NCBI GenBank assembly: GCA_946800325.1
Contig: OX326956.1
Location: forward strand, 25,208,356 to 25,272,355
Source: Luzula sylvatica
Lineage: Eukaryota; Streptophyta; Magnoliopsida; Poales; Juncaceae
Reading direction: 5' to 3'
Length of the DNA: 64,000 nt
The position numbers and the translations under genes were made by a program. The notes beneath the pieces are model-generated. The model did no database searches, was not told where the DNA came from, and saw nothing but the letters and a program-made list of their open reading frames with translations. Shown one piece after another: positions 10,664-25,320 of the stretch. Within the stretch, counting starts at the first letter, position 1. Each line of letters begins with the position of its first letter.

Positions 10664-13600
10664 TTCTAGACAGATATCTTTGGAATTTTTTGAAAAATAT
10701 GAAAATTGATATTTTTGAAGGTATTAGACTCCACTTTTTGTTTTTTTACAAAAACATTGAAAAAATAGAATTAGCATGTGTTAGTCTTCAATTTTGGAAT
10801 AATTTTTAGGAAAACATGAAAATTAAGTATTTTACTCGTTCTATATTGAAATCTTGGAATGTTTTTGAAAATATTTATAATCGATATTTTTAAAGGTGTT
10901 AGACTTCACTTTTTGTATTTTGGGAAATTTATTGAAAAAAATATAAATTCGTATGTGTTAGTCTTCAATTTCTGAGTTTTTTTTGGGCAACGTAAAAATT
11001 AAATAATTTTCTCATTCCAAACATAAATCTCGGAATTGCTTTAAAAAATATGATAATTGATATTTTTGAAGGTGTTAGACTTCACTTTTTGCAAAAAATA
11101 AATTGAAAAAAAAATAGAAATCCGCACGTGTTAGTCTTCCATTTTGGAGTATTTTTAAGGAAAACATGAAAATTAAGTATTTTTTTAGTTTTAGACATAT
11201 ATTTTGGCATTTAACAGAAAAATATGATAATTAATTTTTTGAAGGTGTTAGACTTCACTTTTGGTATTTTTCCAAATATTTCGCAAAAAGTAGGAATTCG
11301 CATGTGTTAGTCTTCAATTTTTGAGTTTTTATAGAAAAAAATGAAAATTATATATTTTTCTCATTCTAAACAGATATCTTTGGAATTTTTTGAAAAATAT
11401 GATAATTGATATTTTTGAAGGTGACTTCACTTTTTGTTTTTTTACAAAAACATTGAAAAAATAGAATTCGCATGTGTTAATCTTCAATTTTGAAATATTT
11501 TTTCGGAAAACATGAAAATAAAGTATTTTACTCGTTCTATATTGAAATCTTGGAATGTTTTTGAAAATATTGATAATTGATATTTTTAAAGGGACTTCAC
11601 TTTTTGTATTTTTGGAAATTTATTGAAAAAAATATAAATTCGTATGTGTTAGTCTTCAATTTCTGAGTTTTTTTTAGGACAACGTAAAAATTAAATACTT
11701 TTCTCATTCCAAACATAAATCTTGGAATTGCTTAAAAAATATTATAATTGATATTTTTGAAGGTGTGAGACATCACTTTTTGCCAAAAATAAATTGAAAA
11801 AAAAATAGAAATCCGTACGTGTTAGTCTTCCATTTTGGAGTTTTTTTAAGGAAAACATGAAAATTAAGTATTTTTTTAGTTTTAGACATATATTTTGGCA
11901 TTTGACTGAAAAATATGATAATTAATTTTTTTGAAGATGTTAGACTTCACTTTTGGTACTTTTCCAAATATTTCGAAAAAAGTTGGAATTCGCATGTGTT
12001 AGTCTTCAATTTTTGACTTTTTATAGAAAAAAATGAAAATTAAATATTTTTCTCATTCTGGACAGATATGTTTGGAATTTTTTGAAAAATCTGATAATTG
12101 ATATTTTTGAAGGTCTTCACATTTTGTTTTTTTTACAAAAACGTTGAAAAAATAGAATTCGCATGTGTTAGTCTTCAATTTTGGAATAATTTTTAGGAAA
12201 ACATGAAAATAAAGTATTTTACTTGTTCTATATTGAAATCTTGGAATGTTTTTGAAAATATTTATTATTGATATTTTTAAATGTGTTAGACTTCACTTTT
12301 TGTATTTTAGGAATTTATTGAAAAAAATATAAATTCGTATGTGTTAGTCTTCAATTTCTGAGTTTTTTTTAGGACAACGTATAAATTAAATACTTTTCTC
12401 ATTCCAAACATAAATCTTGGAATTTCTTTAAAAAAATATGATAATTGATATTTGTGAAGGTGTTAGACTTCACTTTTTGCGAAAAATAAATTGAAAAAAA
12501 AATAGAAATCCGCACGTGTTAGTCTTCCATTTTGGAGATTTTTTAAGGAAAACATGAAAATTAAGTATTTTTTTGAGTTTTAGACATATATTTTGGCATT
12601 TAACAGAAAATATGATAATTAATTTTTCTGAAGGTGCTAGACTTCACTTTTGGTATTTTTCAAAATATTTCGAAAAAGTAGGAATTCGCATGTGTTAGTC
12701 TTCAATTTTTGAGTTTTTATAGAAAAAAATGAAAATTAAATATTTTTCTCATTCTAGACAGATATCTTTGGAATTTTTTGAAAAATATGATAATTGATAT
12801 TTTTGAAGGTGTTAGACTTCACTTTTTGTTTTTTTACAAAAACATTGAAAAAATAGAATTCCCATGTGTTAGTCTTCAATTTTGGAATATTTTTTCGGAA
12901 CACATGAAAATAAAGTATTTTACTCGTTCTATATTGAAATCTTGGAATGTTTTTGAAAATATTGATAATTGATATTTTTAAAGGTGTTAGACTTCACTTT
13001 TTGTATTTTTGGAAATTTATTGAAAAAAATATAAATTCGTATGTGTTTGTCTTCAATTTCTGAGTTTTTTTAAGACCACGTAAAAATTAAATACTTTTGT
13101 CATTCCAAACATAAATCTTAGAATTGCTTTAAAAAATATGATATTTGATATTTTTGAAGGTGTGACTTCAATTTTTGCCAAAAATAAACTGAAAAAAAAT
13201 AGAAATCCGCATGTGTTAGTCTTCCATTTTGGAGTTTTTTTAAGGAAAACATGAAAATTAAGTATTTTTTTAGTTTTAGACATATATTTTGGCATTTAAC
13301 AGAAAAATATGATAAATAATTTTTTTGAAGATGTTAGACTTCACTTTTGGTATTTTTCCAAATATTTCGAAAAAAGTAGGAATTCGCATGTGTTAGTCTT
13401 CAATTTTTGAGTTTTTATAGAAAAAATGAAAATTAAATATTTTTCTCATTCTAGACAGATATCTTTGGAATTTTTTGAAAAATATGAAAATTGATATTTT
13501 TGAAGGTATTAGACTTCACCTTTTGATTTTTTACAAAAACATTGAAAAAATAGAATTCGCATGTGTTAGTCTTCAATTTTGGAATATTTATTAGGAAAAC

Positions 13601-14151
13601 ATGAAAATAAAGTATTTTACTCGTTCTATATTTAAATCTTGGAATGTTTTTGAAAATATTTATAATTGATATTTTTAAAGGTGTTAGACTTCACTTTTTG
13701 TATTTTTGGAAATTTATTGAAAAAAATATAAATTCTTATGTGTTAGTCTTCAATTTCTGAGTTTTTTTTAGGGCAACGTAAAAATTAAATACTTTTCTCA
13801 TTCCAAACATAAATCTTGGAATTGCTTTAAAAAATATGATAATTGATATTTTTTGAAGGTGTTAGACTTCACTTTTTGCAAAAAATAAATTGAAAAAAAA
13901 ATAGAAATCCGCATGTGTTATTTTTCCATTTTGGAGTATTTTAAAGGAAAACATGAAAATTAAGTATTTTTTTAGTTTTAGACATATATTTTGGCATTTA
14001 ACAGAAAAATATGATAATTAATTTTTTTGAAGGGGTTAGACTTCACTTTTGGTATTTTTCCAAATATTTCGCAAAAAGTAGGAATTCGCATTTGTTAGTC
14101 TTCAATTTTTGAGTTTTTATCGAAAAAAATGAAAATTAAATATTTTTCTCA
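10539..14151 (+). repeat. Super-repeat copy 2 (4,889-bp spacing)
   Basis: This is the second copy of the block at 5650-9261. It ends where the first copy continues into a second v2 unit (9262) while this one continues into v4 (14152). Confidence 0.75.
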
Positions 14152-15552
14152 TTCTAGACAGATATCTTTGGAATTTTTTGAAAAATATGAAAATTGATAT
14201 TTTTGAAGGTATTAGACTTCACTTTTTGTTTTTTTTACAAAAACATTGAAAAAATAGAATTCGCATGTGTTAGTCTTCAATTTTGGAATAATTTTTAGAA
14301 AAACATGAAAATTAAGTATTTTACTCGTTCTATATTGAAATCTTGGAATGTTTTTGAAAATATTTATAATCGATATTTTTAAAGGTGTTAGACTTCACTT
14401 TTTGTATTTTGGGAAATTTATTGAAAAAAATATAAATTCGTATGTGTTAGTCTTCAATTTCTGAGTTTTTTTTTGGCAACGTAAAAATTAAATAATTTTC
14501 TCATTCCAAACATAAATCTTGGAATTGCTTTAAAAAATATGATAATTGATATTTTTGAAGGTGTTAGACTTCACTTTTTGCAAAAAATAAATTGAAAAAA
14601 AAATAGAAATCCGCACGTGTTAGTCTTCCATTTTGGAGTATTTTTAAGGAAAACATGAAAATTAAGTATTTTTTTAGTTTTAGACATATATTTTGGCATT
14701 TAACAGAAAAATATGATAATTAATTTTTTTGAAGGTGTTAGACTTCACTTTTGGTATTTTTCCAAATATGTCGCAAAAAGTAGGAATACGCATGTGTTAG
14801 TCTTCAATTTTTGAGTTTTTATAGAAAAAAATGAAAATTATATATTTTTCTCATTCTAGACAGATATCTTTGGAATTTTTTGAAAAATATGATAATTGAT
14901 ATTTTTGAAGCTATAAGACTTCACTTTTTGTTTTTTTACAAAAACATTGAAAAAATAGATTTCGCATGTGTTAATCTTCAATTTTGAAATATTTTTTCGG
15001 AAAACATGAAAATTAAGTATTTTACTCGTTCTATATTGAAATCTTGGAATGTTTTTGAAAATATTGATAATTGATATTTTTAAAGGGACTTCACTTTTTG
15101 TATTTTTGGAAATTTATTGAAAAAAAAATATAAATTCGTATGTGTTAGTCTTCAATTTCTGAGTTTTTTTTAGGACAACGTAAAAATTAAATACTTTTCT
15201 CATTCCAAACATAAATCTTGGAATTGCTTTAAAAAATATTATAATTGATATTTTTGAAGGTGTGAGACATCACTTTTTGCCAAAAATAAATTGAAAAAAA
15301 AATAGAAATCCGTACGTGTTAGTCTTCCATTTTGGAGTTTTTTTAAGGAAAACATGAAAATTAAGTATTTTTTTAGTTTTAGACATATATTTTGGCATTT
15401 GACTGAAAAATATGATAATTAATTTTTTTGAAGATGTTAGACTTCACTTTTGGTATTTTTCCAAATATTTCGAAAAAAGTTGGAATTCGCATGTGTTAGT
15501 CTTCAATTTTTGACTTTTTATAGAAAAAAATGAAAATTAAATATTTTTCTCA

Positions 15553-16945
15553 TTCTGGACAGATATGTTTGGAATTTTTTGAAAAATATGATAATTGATA
15601 TTTTTGAAGGTCTTCACATTTTGTTTTTTTTACAAAAACGTTGAAAAAATAGAATTCGCATGTGTTAGTCATCAATTTCGGAATAATTTTTAGGAAAACA
15701 TGAAAATAAAGTATTTTACTGGTTCTATATTGAAATCTTGGAATGTTTTTGAAAATATTTATTATTGATATTTTTAAATGTGTTAGACTTCACTTTTTGT
15801 ATTTTAGGAATTTATTGAAAAAAATATAAATTCGTATGTGTTAGTCTTCAATTTCTGAGTTTTTTTTAGGACAACGTATAAATTAAATACTTTTCTCATT
15901 CCAAACATAAATCTTGGAATTGCTTTAAAAAAAATATGATAATTGATATTTGTGAAGGTGTTAGACTTCACTTTTTGCGAAAAATAAATTGAAAAAAAAA
16001 TAGAAATCCGCACGTGTTAGTCTTCCATTTTGGAGATTTTTTAAGGAAAACATGAAAATTAAGTATTTTTTTAGTTTTAGACATATATTTTGGCATTTAA
16101 CAGAAAATATGATAATTAATTTTTTTGAAGGTGCTAGACTTCACTTTTGGTATTTTTCCAATTATTTCGAAAAAGTAGGAATTCGCATGTGTTAGTCTTC
16201 AATTTTTGAGTTTTTATAGAAAAAAATGAAAATTAAATATTTTTCTCATTCTGGACAGATATGTTTGGAATTTTTTGAAAAATATGATAATTGATATTTT
16301 TGAAGGTCTTCACATTTTGTTTTTTTTACAAAAACGTTGAAAAAATAGAATTCGCATGTGTTAGTCTTCAATTTCGGAATAATTTTTAGGAAAACATGAA
16401 AATAAAGTATTTTACTGGTTCTATATTGAAATCTTGGAATGTTTTTGAAAATATTTATTATTGATATTTTTAAATGTGTTAGACTTCACTTTTTGTATTT
16501 TAGGAATTTATTGAAAAAAATATAAATTCGTATGTGTTAGTCTTCAATTTCTGAGTTTTTTTTAGGACAACGTATAAATTAAATACTTTTCTCATTCCAA
16601 ACATAAATCTTGGAATTGCTTTAAAAAATATGATAATTGATATTTTTTGAAGGTGTTAGACTTCACTTTTTGCAAAAAATAAATTGAAAAAAAAATAGAA
16701 ATCCGCATGTGTTATTTTTCCATTTTGGAGTATTTTAAAGGAAAACATGAAAATTAAGTATTTTTTTAGTTTTAGACATATATTTTGGCATTTAACAGAA
16801 AAATATGATAATTAATTTTTTTGAAGGGGTTAGACTTCACTTTTGGTATTTTTCCAAATATTTCGCAAAAAGTAGGAATTCGCATGTGTTAGTCTTCAAT
16901 TTTTGAGTTTTTATCGAAAAAAATGAAAATTAAATATTTTTCTCA
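15553..16945 (+). repeat. Tandem duplication of v1, second copy chimeric with v3
   Basis: A v1 unit at 15553 is followed by a second v1 start at 16249. Both have TTCTGGACAGATATG, GGTCTTCACATTTTG, AATTTCGGAATAA and TTTTACTGG. The second changes to v3 sequence at the B/C border near 16580-16640: its C monomer has GATATTTTTTGAAGG and TGTTATTTTTCC, as in the v3 unit at 13449. The switch lies in sequence that all units share. Confidence 0.8.
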
Positions 16946-18345
16946 TTCTAGACAGATATCTTTGGAATTTTTTGAAAAATATGAAAATTGATGTTTTTGA
17001 AGGTATTAGACTTCACTTTTTGTTTTTTTTACAAAAACATTGAAAAAATAGAATTCGCATGTGTTAGTCTTAAATTTTGGAATAATTTTTAGAAAAACAT
17101 GAAAATTAAGTATTTTACTCGTTCTATATTGAAATCTTGGAATGTTTTTGAAAATATTTATAATCGATATTTTTAAAGGTGTTAGACTTCACTTTTTGTA
17201 TTTTGGGAAATTTATTGAAAAAAATATAAATTCGTATGTGTTAGTCTTCAATTTCTGAGTTTTTTTTTGGCAACGTAAAAATTAAATAATTTTCTCATTC
17301 CAAACATAAATCTTGGAATTGCTTTAAAAAATATGATAATTGATATTTTTGAAGGTGTTAGACTTCACTTTTTGCAAAAAATAAATTGAAAAAAAAATAG
17401 AAATCCGCACGTGTTAGTCTTCCATTTTGGAGTATTTTTAAGGAAAACATTAAAATTAAGTATTTTTTTAGTTTTAGACATATATTTTGGATTTAACAGA
17501 AAAATATGATAATTAATTTTTTTGAAGGTGTTAGACTTCACTTTTGGTATTTTTCCAAATATGTCGCAAAAAGTAGGAATTCGCATGTGTTAGTCTTCAA
17601 TTTTTGAGTTTTTATAGAAAAAAATGAAAATTATATATTTTTCTCATTCTAGACAGATATCTTTGGAATTTTTTGAAAAATATGATAATTGATATTTTTG
17701 AAGGTATAAGACTTCACTTTTTGTTTTTTTACAAAAACATTGAAAAAATAGATTTCGCATGTGTTAATCTTCAATTTTGAAATATTTTTTCGGAAAACAT
17801 GAAAATAAAGTATTTTACTCGTTCTATATTGAAATCTTGGAATGTTTTTGAAAATATTGATAATTGATATTTTTAAAGGGACTTCACTTTTTGTATTTTT
17901 GGAAATTTATTGAAAAAAAAATATAAATTCGTATGTGTTAGTCTTCAATTTCTGAGTTTTTTTTAGGACAACGTAAAAATTAAATACTTTTCTCATTCCA
18001 AACATAAATCTTGGAATTGCTTTAAAAAATATTATAATTGATATTTTTGAAGGTGTGAGACATCACTTTTTGCCAAAAATAAATTGAAAAAAAAATAGAA
18101 ATCCGTACGTGTTAGTCTTCCATTTTGGAGTTTTTTTAAGGAAAACATGAAAATTAAGTATTTTTTTAGTTTTAGACATATATTTTGGCATTTGACTGAA
18201 AAATATGATAATTAATTTTTTTGAAGATGTTAGACTTCACTTTTGGTATTTTTCCAAATATTTCGAAAAAAGTTGGAATTCGCATGTGTTAGTCTTAAAT
18301 TTTTGACTTTTTATAGAAAAAAATGAAAATTAAATATTTTTCTCA

Positions 18346-21135
18346 TTCTGGACAGATATGTTTGGAATTTTTTGAAAAATATGATAATTGATATTTTTGA
18401 AGGTCTTCACATTTTGTTTTTTTTACAAAAACTTTGAAAAAATAGAATTCGCATGTGTTAGTCTTCAATTTCGGAATAATTTTTAGGAAAACATGAAAAT
18501 AAAGTATTTTACTGGTTCTATATTGAAATCTTGGAATGTTTTTGAAAATATTTATTATTGATATTTTTAAATCTGTTAGACTTCACTTTTTGTATTTTAG
18601 GAATTTATTGAAAAAAATATAAATTCGTATGTGTTAGTCTTCAATTTCTGAGTTTTTTTTAGGACAACGTATAAATTAAATACTTTTCTCATTCCAAACA
18701 TAAATCTTGGAATTGCTTTAAAAAAAATATGATAATTGATATTTGTGAAGGTGTTAGACTTCACTTTTTGCGAAAAATAAATTGAAAAAAAAATAGAAAT
18801 CCGCACGTGTTAGTCTTCCATTATGGAGATTTTTTAAGGAAAACATGAAAATTAAGTATTTTTTTAGTTTTAGACATATATTTTGGCATTTAACAGAAAA
18901 TATGATAATTAATTTTTTTGAAGGTGCTAGACTTCACTTTTGGTATTTTTCCAAATATTTCGAAAAAGTAGGAATTCGCATGTGTTAGTCTTCAATTTTT
19001 GAGTTTTTATAGATAAAATGAAAATTAAATATTTTTCTCATTCTAGACAGATATCTTTGGAATTTTTTGAAAAATATGAAAATTGATATTTTTGAAGGTG
19101 TAACCTTCACTTTTTGTTTTTTTACAAAAACATTGAAAAAATAGAATTCCCATGTGTTAGTCTTCAATTTTGGAATATTTTTTCGGAACACATGAAAATA
19201 AAGTATTTTACTCGTTCTATATTGAAATCTTGGAATATTTTAGAAAATATTGATAATTGATATTTTTAAAGGTGTTAGACTTCACTTTTTGTATTTTTGG
19301 AAATTTATTGAAAAAAATATAAATTCGTATGTGTTTGTCTTCAATTTCTGAGTTTTTTTAAGACCACGTAAAAATTAAATACTTTTGTCATTCCAAACAT
19401 AAATCTTAGAATTGCTTTAAAAAATATGATATTTGATATTTTTGATGGTGTTAGACTTCAATTTTTGCCAAAAATAAATTGAAAAAAAATAGAAATCCGC
19501 ATGTGTTAGTCTTCCATTTTGGAGTTTTTTTAAGGAAAACATGAAAATTAAGTATTTTTTTAGTTTTAGACATATATTTTGGCATTTAACAGAAAAATAT
19601 GATAATTAATTTTTTTGAAGATGTTAGACTTCACTTTTGGTATTTTTCCAAATATTTCGAAAAAAGTAGGAATTCGCATGTGTTAGTCTTCAATTTTTGA
19701 GTTTTTATAGAAAAAATGAAAATTAAATATTTTTCTCATTCTAGACAGATATCTTTGGAATTTTTTGAAAAATATGAAAATTGATATTTTTGAAGGTGAC
19801 TTCACTTTTTGTTTTTTTACAAAAACATTGAAAAAATAGAATTCGCATGTGTTAGTCTTCAATTTTGGAATATTTATTAGGAAAACATGAAAATTAAGTA
19901 TTTTACTCGTTCTATATTGAAATCTTGGAATATTTTTGAAAATATTTATAATCGATATTTTTAAAGGTGTTAGACTTCACTTTTTGTATTTTGGGAAATT
20001 TATTGAAAAAAATATAAATTCGTATGTGTTAGTCTTCAATTTCTGAGTTTTTTTTTGGCAACGTAAAAATTAAATAATTTTCTCATTCCAAACATAAATC
20101 TTGGAATTGCTTTAAAAAATATGATAATTGATATTTTTGAAGGTGTTAGACTTCACTTTTTGCAAAAAATAAATTGAAAAAAAAAATAGAAATCCGCACG
20201 TGTTAGTCTTCCATTTTGGAGTATTTTTAAGGAAAACATGAAAATTAAGTTTTTTTTTAGTTTTAGACATATATTTTGGCATTTAACAGAAAAATATGAT
20301 AATTAATTTTTTTGAAGGTGTTAGACTTCACTTTTTGTATTTTTCCAAATATGTCGCAAAAAGTAGGAATTCGCATGTGTTAGTCTTCAATTTTTGAGTT
20401 TTTATAGAAAAAAATGAAAATTATATATTTTTCTCATTCTAGACAGATATCTTTGGAATTTTTTGAAAAATATGATAATTGATATTTTTGAAGGTATAAG
20501 ACTTCACTTTTTGTTTTTTTACAAAAACATTGAAAAAATAGATTTCGCATGTGTTAATCTTCAATTTTGAAATATTTTTTCGGAAAACATGAAAATAAAG
20601 TATTTTACTCGTTCTATATTGAAATCTTGGAATGTTTTTGAAAATATTGATAATTGATATTTTTAAAGGGACTTCACTTTTTGTATTTTTGGAAATTTAT
20701 TGAAAAAAAAATATAAATTCGTATGTGTTAGTCTTCAATTTCTGAGTTTTTTTTAGGACAACGTAAAAATTAAATACTTTTCTCATTCCAAACATAAATC
20801 TTGGAATTGCTTTAAAAAATATTATAATTGATATTTTTGAAGGTGTGAGACATCACTTTTTGACAAAAATAAATTGAAAAAAAAATAGAAATCCGTACGT
20901 GTTAGTCTTCCATTTTGGAGTTTTTTTAAGGAAAACATGAAAATTAAGTATTTTTTTAGTTTTAGACATATATTTTGGCATTTGACTGAAAAATATGATA
21001 ATTAATTTTTTTGAAGATGTTAGACTTCACTTTTGGTATTTTTCCAAATATTTCGAAAAAAGTTGGAATTCGCATGTGTTAGTCTTCAATTTTTGACTTT
21101 TTATAGAAAAAAATGAAAATTAAATATTTTTCTTA
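18346..21135 (+). repeat. Four-unit super-HOR copy 1 (2,790 bp)
   Basis: The units are v1, v2, v3/v4 and v5. The v2 A monomer has the rare GGTGTAACCTTCAC, and the D before it has TTTTTATAGATAAAATG. Both marks reappear only at 23190-23290, 4,185 bp later. Confidence 0.8.
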
Positions 21136-24100
21136 TTCTGGACAGATATGTTTGGAATTTTTTGAAAAATATGATAATTGATATTTTTGAAGGTCTTCAC
21201 ATTTTGTTTTTTTTACAAAAACGTTGAAAAAATAGAATTCGCATGTGTTAGTCTTCAATTTTGGAATAATTTTTAGGAAAACATGAAAATAAAGTATTTT
21301 ACTGGTTCTATATTGAAATCTTGGAATGTTTTTGAAAATATTTATTATTGATATTTTTAAATGTGTTAGACTTCACTTTTTGTATTTTAGGAATTTATTG
21401 AAAAAAATATAAATTCGTATGTGTTAGTCTTCAATTTCTGAGTTTTTTTTAGGACAACGTATAAATTAAATACTTTTCTCATTCCAAACATAAATCTTGG
21501 AATTGCTTTAAAAAAAATATGATAATTGATATTTGTGAAGGTGTTAGACTTCACTTTTTGCGAAAAATAAATTGAAAAAAAAATAGAAATCCGCACGTGT
21601 TAGTCTTCCATTTTGGAGATTTTTTAAGGAAAACATGAAAATTAAGTATTTTTTTAGTTTTAGACATATATTTTGGCATTTAACAGAAAATATGATAATT
21701 AATTTTTTTGAAGGTGCTAGACTTCACTTTTGGTATTTTTCCAAATATTTCGAAAAAGTAGGAATTCGCATGTGTTAGTCTTCAATTTTTGAGTTTTTAT
21801 AGAAAAAAATGAAAATTAAATATTTTTCTCATTCTAGACAGATATCTTTGGAATTTTTTGAAAAATATGAAAATTGATATTTTTGAAGGTGTTAGACTTC
21901 ACTTTTTGTTTTTTTACAAAAACATTGAAAAAATAGAATTCCCATGTGTTAGTCTTCAATTTTGGAATATTTTTTCGGAACACATGAAAATAAAGTATTT
22001 TACTCATTCTATATTGAAATCTTGGAATGTTTTAGAAAATATTGATAATTGATATTTTTAAAGGTGTTAGACTTCACTTTTTGTATTTTTGGAAATTTAT
22101 TGAAAAAAATATAAATTCGTATGTGTTTGTCTTCAATTTCTGAGTTTTTTTAAGACCACGTAAAAATTAAATACTTTTGTCATTCCAAACATAAATCTTA
22201 GAATTGCTTTAAAAAATATGATATTTGATATTTTTGATGGTGTTAGACTTCAATTTTTGCCAAAAATAAATTGAAAAAAATTAGAAATCCGCATGTGTTA
22301 GTCTTCCATTTTGGAGTTTTTTTAAGGAAAACATGAAAATTAAGTATTTTTTTAGTTTTAGACATATATTTTGGCATTTAACAGAAAAATATGATAATTA
22401 ATTTTTTTGAAGATGTTAGACTTCACTTTTGGTATTTTTCCAAATATTTCGAAAAAAGTAGGAATTCGCATGTGTTAGTCTTCAATTTTTGAGTTTTTAT
22501 ACAAAAAATGAAAATTAAATATTTTTCTCATTCTAGACAGATATCTTTGGAATTTGAAAAATATGAAAATTGATATTTTTGAAGGTGACTTCACTTTTTG
22601 TTTTTTTACAAAAACATTGAAAAAATAGAATTCGCATGTGTTAGTCTTCAATTTTGGAATATTTATTAGGAAAACATGAAAATTAAGTATTTTACTCGTT
22701 CTATATTGAAATCTTGGAATGTTTTTGAAAATATTTATAATCGATATTTTTAAAGGTGTTAGGCTTCACTTTTTGTATTTTGGGAAATTTATTGAAAAAA
22801 ATATAAATTCGTATGTGTTAGTCTTCAATTTCTGAGTTTTTTTTTGGCAACCTAAAAATTAAATAATTTTCTCATTCCAAACATAAATCTTGGAATTGCT
22901 TTAAAAAATATGATAATTGATATTTTTGAAGGTGTTAGACTTCACTTTTTGCAAAAAATAAATTGAAAAAAAAAAATAGAAATCCGCACGTGTTAGTCTT
23001 CCATTTTGGAGTATTTTTAAGGAAAACATGAAAATTAAGTATTTTTTTAGTTTTAGACATATATTTTGGCATTTAACAGAAAAATATGATAATTAATTTT
23101 TTTGAAGGTGTTAGACTTCACTTTTGGTATTTTTCCAAATATGTCGCAAAAAGTAGGAATTCGCATGTGTTAGTCTTCAATTTTTGAGTTTTTATAGATA
23201 AAATGAAAATTAAATATTTTTCTCATTCTAGACAGATATCTTTGGAATTTTTTGAAAAATATGAAAATTGATATTTTTGAAGGTGTAACCTTCACTTTTT
23301 GTTTTTTTACATAAACATTGAAAAAATAGAATTCCCATGTGTTAGTCTTCAATTTTGGAATATTTTTTCGGAACACATGAAAATAAAGTATTTTACTCGT
23401 TCTATATTGAAATCTTGGAATGTTTTAGAAAATATTGATAATTGATATTTTTAAAGGTGTTAGACTTCACTTTTTGTATTTTTGGAAATTTATTGAAAAA
23501 AATATAAATTCGTATGTGTTTGTCTTCAATTTCTGAGTTTTTTTAAGACCACGTAAAAATTAAATACTTTTGTCATTCCAAACATAAATCTTAGAATTGC
23601 TTTAAAAAATATGATATTTGATATTTTTGATGGTGTTAGACTTCAATTTTTGCCAAAAATAAATTGAAAAAAAATAGAAATCCGCATGTGTTAGTCTTCC
23701 ATTTTGGAGTTTTTTTAAGGAAAACATGAAAATTAAGTATTTTTTTAGTTTTAGACATATATTTTGGCATTTAACAGAAAAATATGATAATTAATTTTTT
23801 TGAAGATGTTAGACTTCACTTTTGGTATTTTTCCAAATATTTCGAAAAAAGTAGGAATTCGCATGTGTTAGTCTTCAATTTTTGAGTTTTTATAGAAAAA
23901 ATGAAAATTAAATATTTTTCTCATTCTAGACAGATATCTTTGGAATTTTTTGAAAAATATGAAAATTGATATTTTTGAAGGTGACTTCACTTTTTGTTTT
24001 TTTTCAAAAACATTGAAAAAATAGAATTCGCATGTGTTAGTCTTCAATTTTGGAATATTTATTAGGAAAACATGAAAATTAAGTATTTTACTCGTTCTAT

Positions 24101-25320
24101 ATTGAAATCTTGGAATATTTTTGAAAATATTTATAATCGATATTTTTAAAGGTGTTAGACTTCACTTTTTGTATTTTGGGAAATTTATTGAAAAAAATAT
24201 AAATTCGTATGTGTTAGTCTTCAATTTCTGAGTTTTTTTTTGGCAACGTAAAAATTAAATAATTTTCTCATTCCAAACATAAATCTTGGAATTGCTTTAA
24301 AAAATATGATAATTGATATTTTTGAAGGTGTTAGACTTCACTTTTTGCAAAAAATAAATTGAAAAAAAAAATAGAAATCCGCACGTGTTAGTCTTCCATT
24401 TTGGAGTATTTTTAAGGAAAACATGAAAATTAAGTTTTTTTTTAGTTTTAGACATATATTTTGGCATTTAACAGAAAAATATGATAATTAATTTTTTTGA
24501 AGGTGTTAGACTTCACTTTTGGTATTTTTCCAAATATGTCGCAAAAAGTAGGAATTCGCATGTGTTAGTCTTCAATTTTTGAGTTTTTATAGAAAAAAAT
24601 GAAAATTATATATTTTTCTCATTCTAGACAGATATCTTTGGAATTTTTTGAAAAATATGATAATTGATATTTTTGAAGGTATAAGACTTCACTTTTTGTT
24701 TTTTTACAAAAACATTGAAAAAATAGATTTCGCATGTGTTAATCTTCAATTTTGAAATATTTTTTCGGAAAACATGAAAATAAAGTATTTTACTCGTTCT
24801 ATATTGAAATCTTGGAATGTTTTTGAAAATATTGATAATTGATATTTTTAAAGGGACTTCACTTTTTGTATTTTTGGAAATTTATTGAAAAAAAAATATA
24901 AATTCGTATGTGTTAGTCTTCAATTTCTGAGTTTTTTTTAGGACAACGTAAAAATTAAATACTTTTCTCATTCCAAACATAAATCTTGGAATTGCTTTAA
25001 AAAATATTATAATTGATATTTTTGAAGGTGTGAGACATCACTTTTTGACAAAAAAAAATTGAAAAAAAAATAGAAATCCGTACGTGTTAGTCTTCCATTT
25101 TGGAGTTTTTTTAAGGAAAACATGAAAATTAAGTATTTTTTTAGTTTTAGACATATATTTTGGCATTTGACTGAAAAATATGATAATTAATTTTTTTGAA
25201 GATGTTAGACTTCACTTTTGGTATTTTTCCAAATATTTCGAAAAAAGTTGGAATTCGCATGTGTTAGTCTTCAATTTTTGACTTTTTATAGAAAAAAATG
25301 AAAATTAAATATTTTTCTCA
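21136..25320 (+). repeat. Expanded super-HOR copy 2 (4,185 bp, six units)
   Basis: The units are v1, v2, v3/v4, then an extra v2 and v3/v4 pair (23226-24621), then v5. The v3/v4 A monomer at 22531 has a 4-base deletion (TTGGAATTTGAAAAATATG), shared only with 26715 in the next copy. Confidence 0.8.
23226..24621 (+). repeat. Extra v2-v3/v4 pair inside super-HOR
   Basis: The preceding D (about 23190) and these two units match 19006-20436 at a 4,185-bp offset, including TATAGATAAAATG, GGTGTAACCTTCAC and the GGAATATTTTTGAAAATATTT form of B. They interrupt the v3/v4-to-v5 order. The block arose by an exchange two units out of register. Confidence 0.85.

Larger units (their letters stand above)
5073..18345 (+). 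repeat. Left domain continued: v1-v5 cycles with local duplications
   Basis: HOR units start at 5073 (mixed v3/v4-like), 5775 (v4), 6475 (v5), 7167 (v1), 7863 (v2), 8560 (v3), 9262 (v2), 9959 (v3), 10664 (v4), 11364 (v5), 12056 (v1), 12752 (v2), 13449 (v3), 14152 (v4), 14854 (v5), 15553 (v1), 16249 (v1/v3 chimera), 16946 (v4) and 17647 (v5). The order v1-v2-v3-v4-v5 is kept except where a v2-v3 pair is repeated and where one unit is chimeric. Confidence 0.85.
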
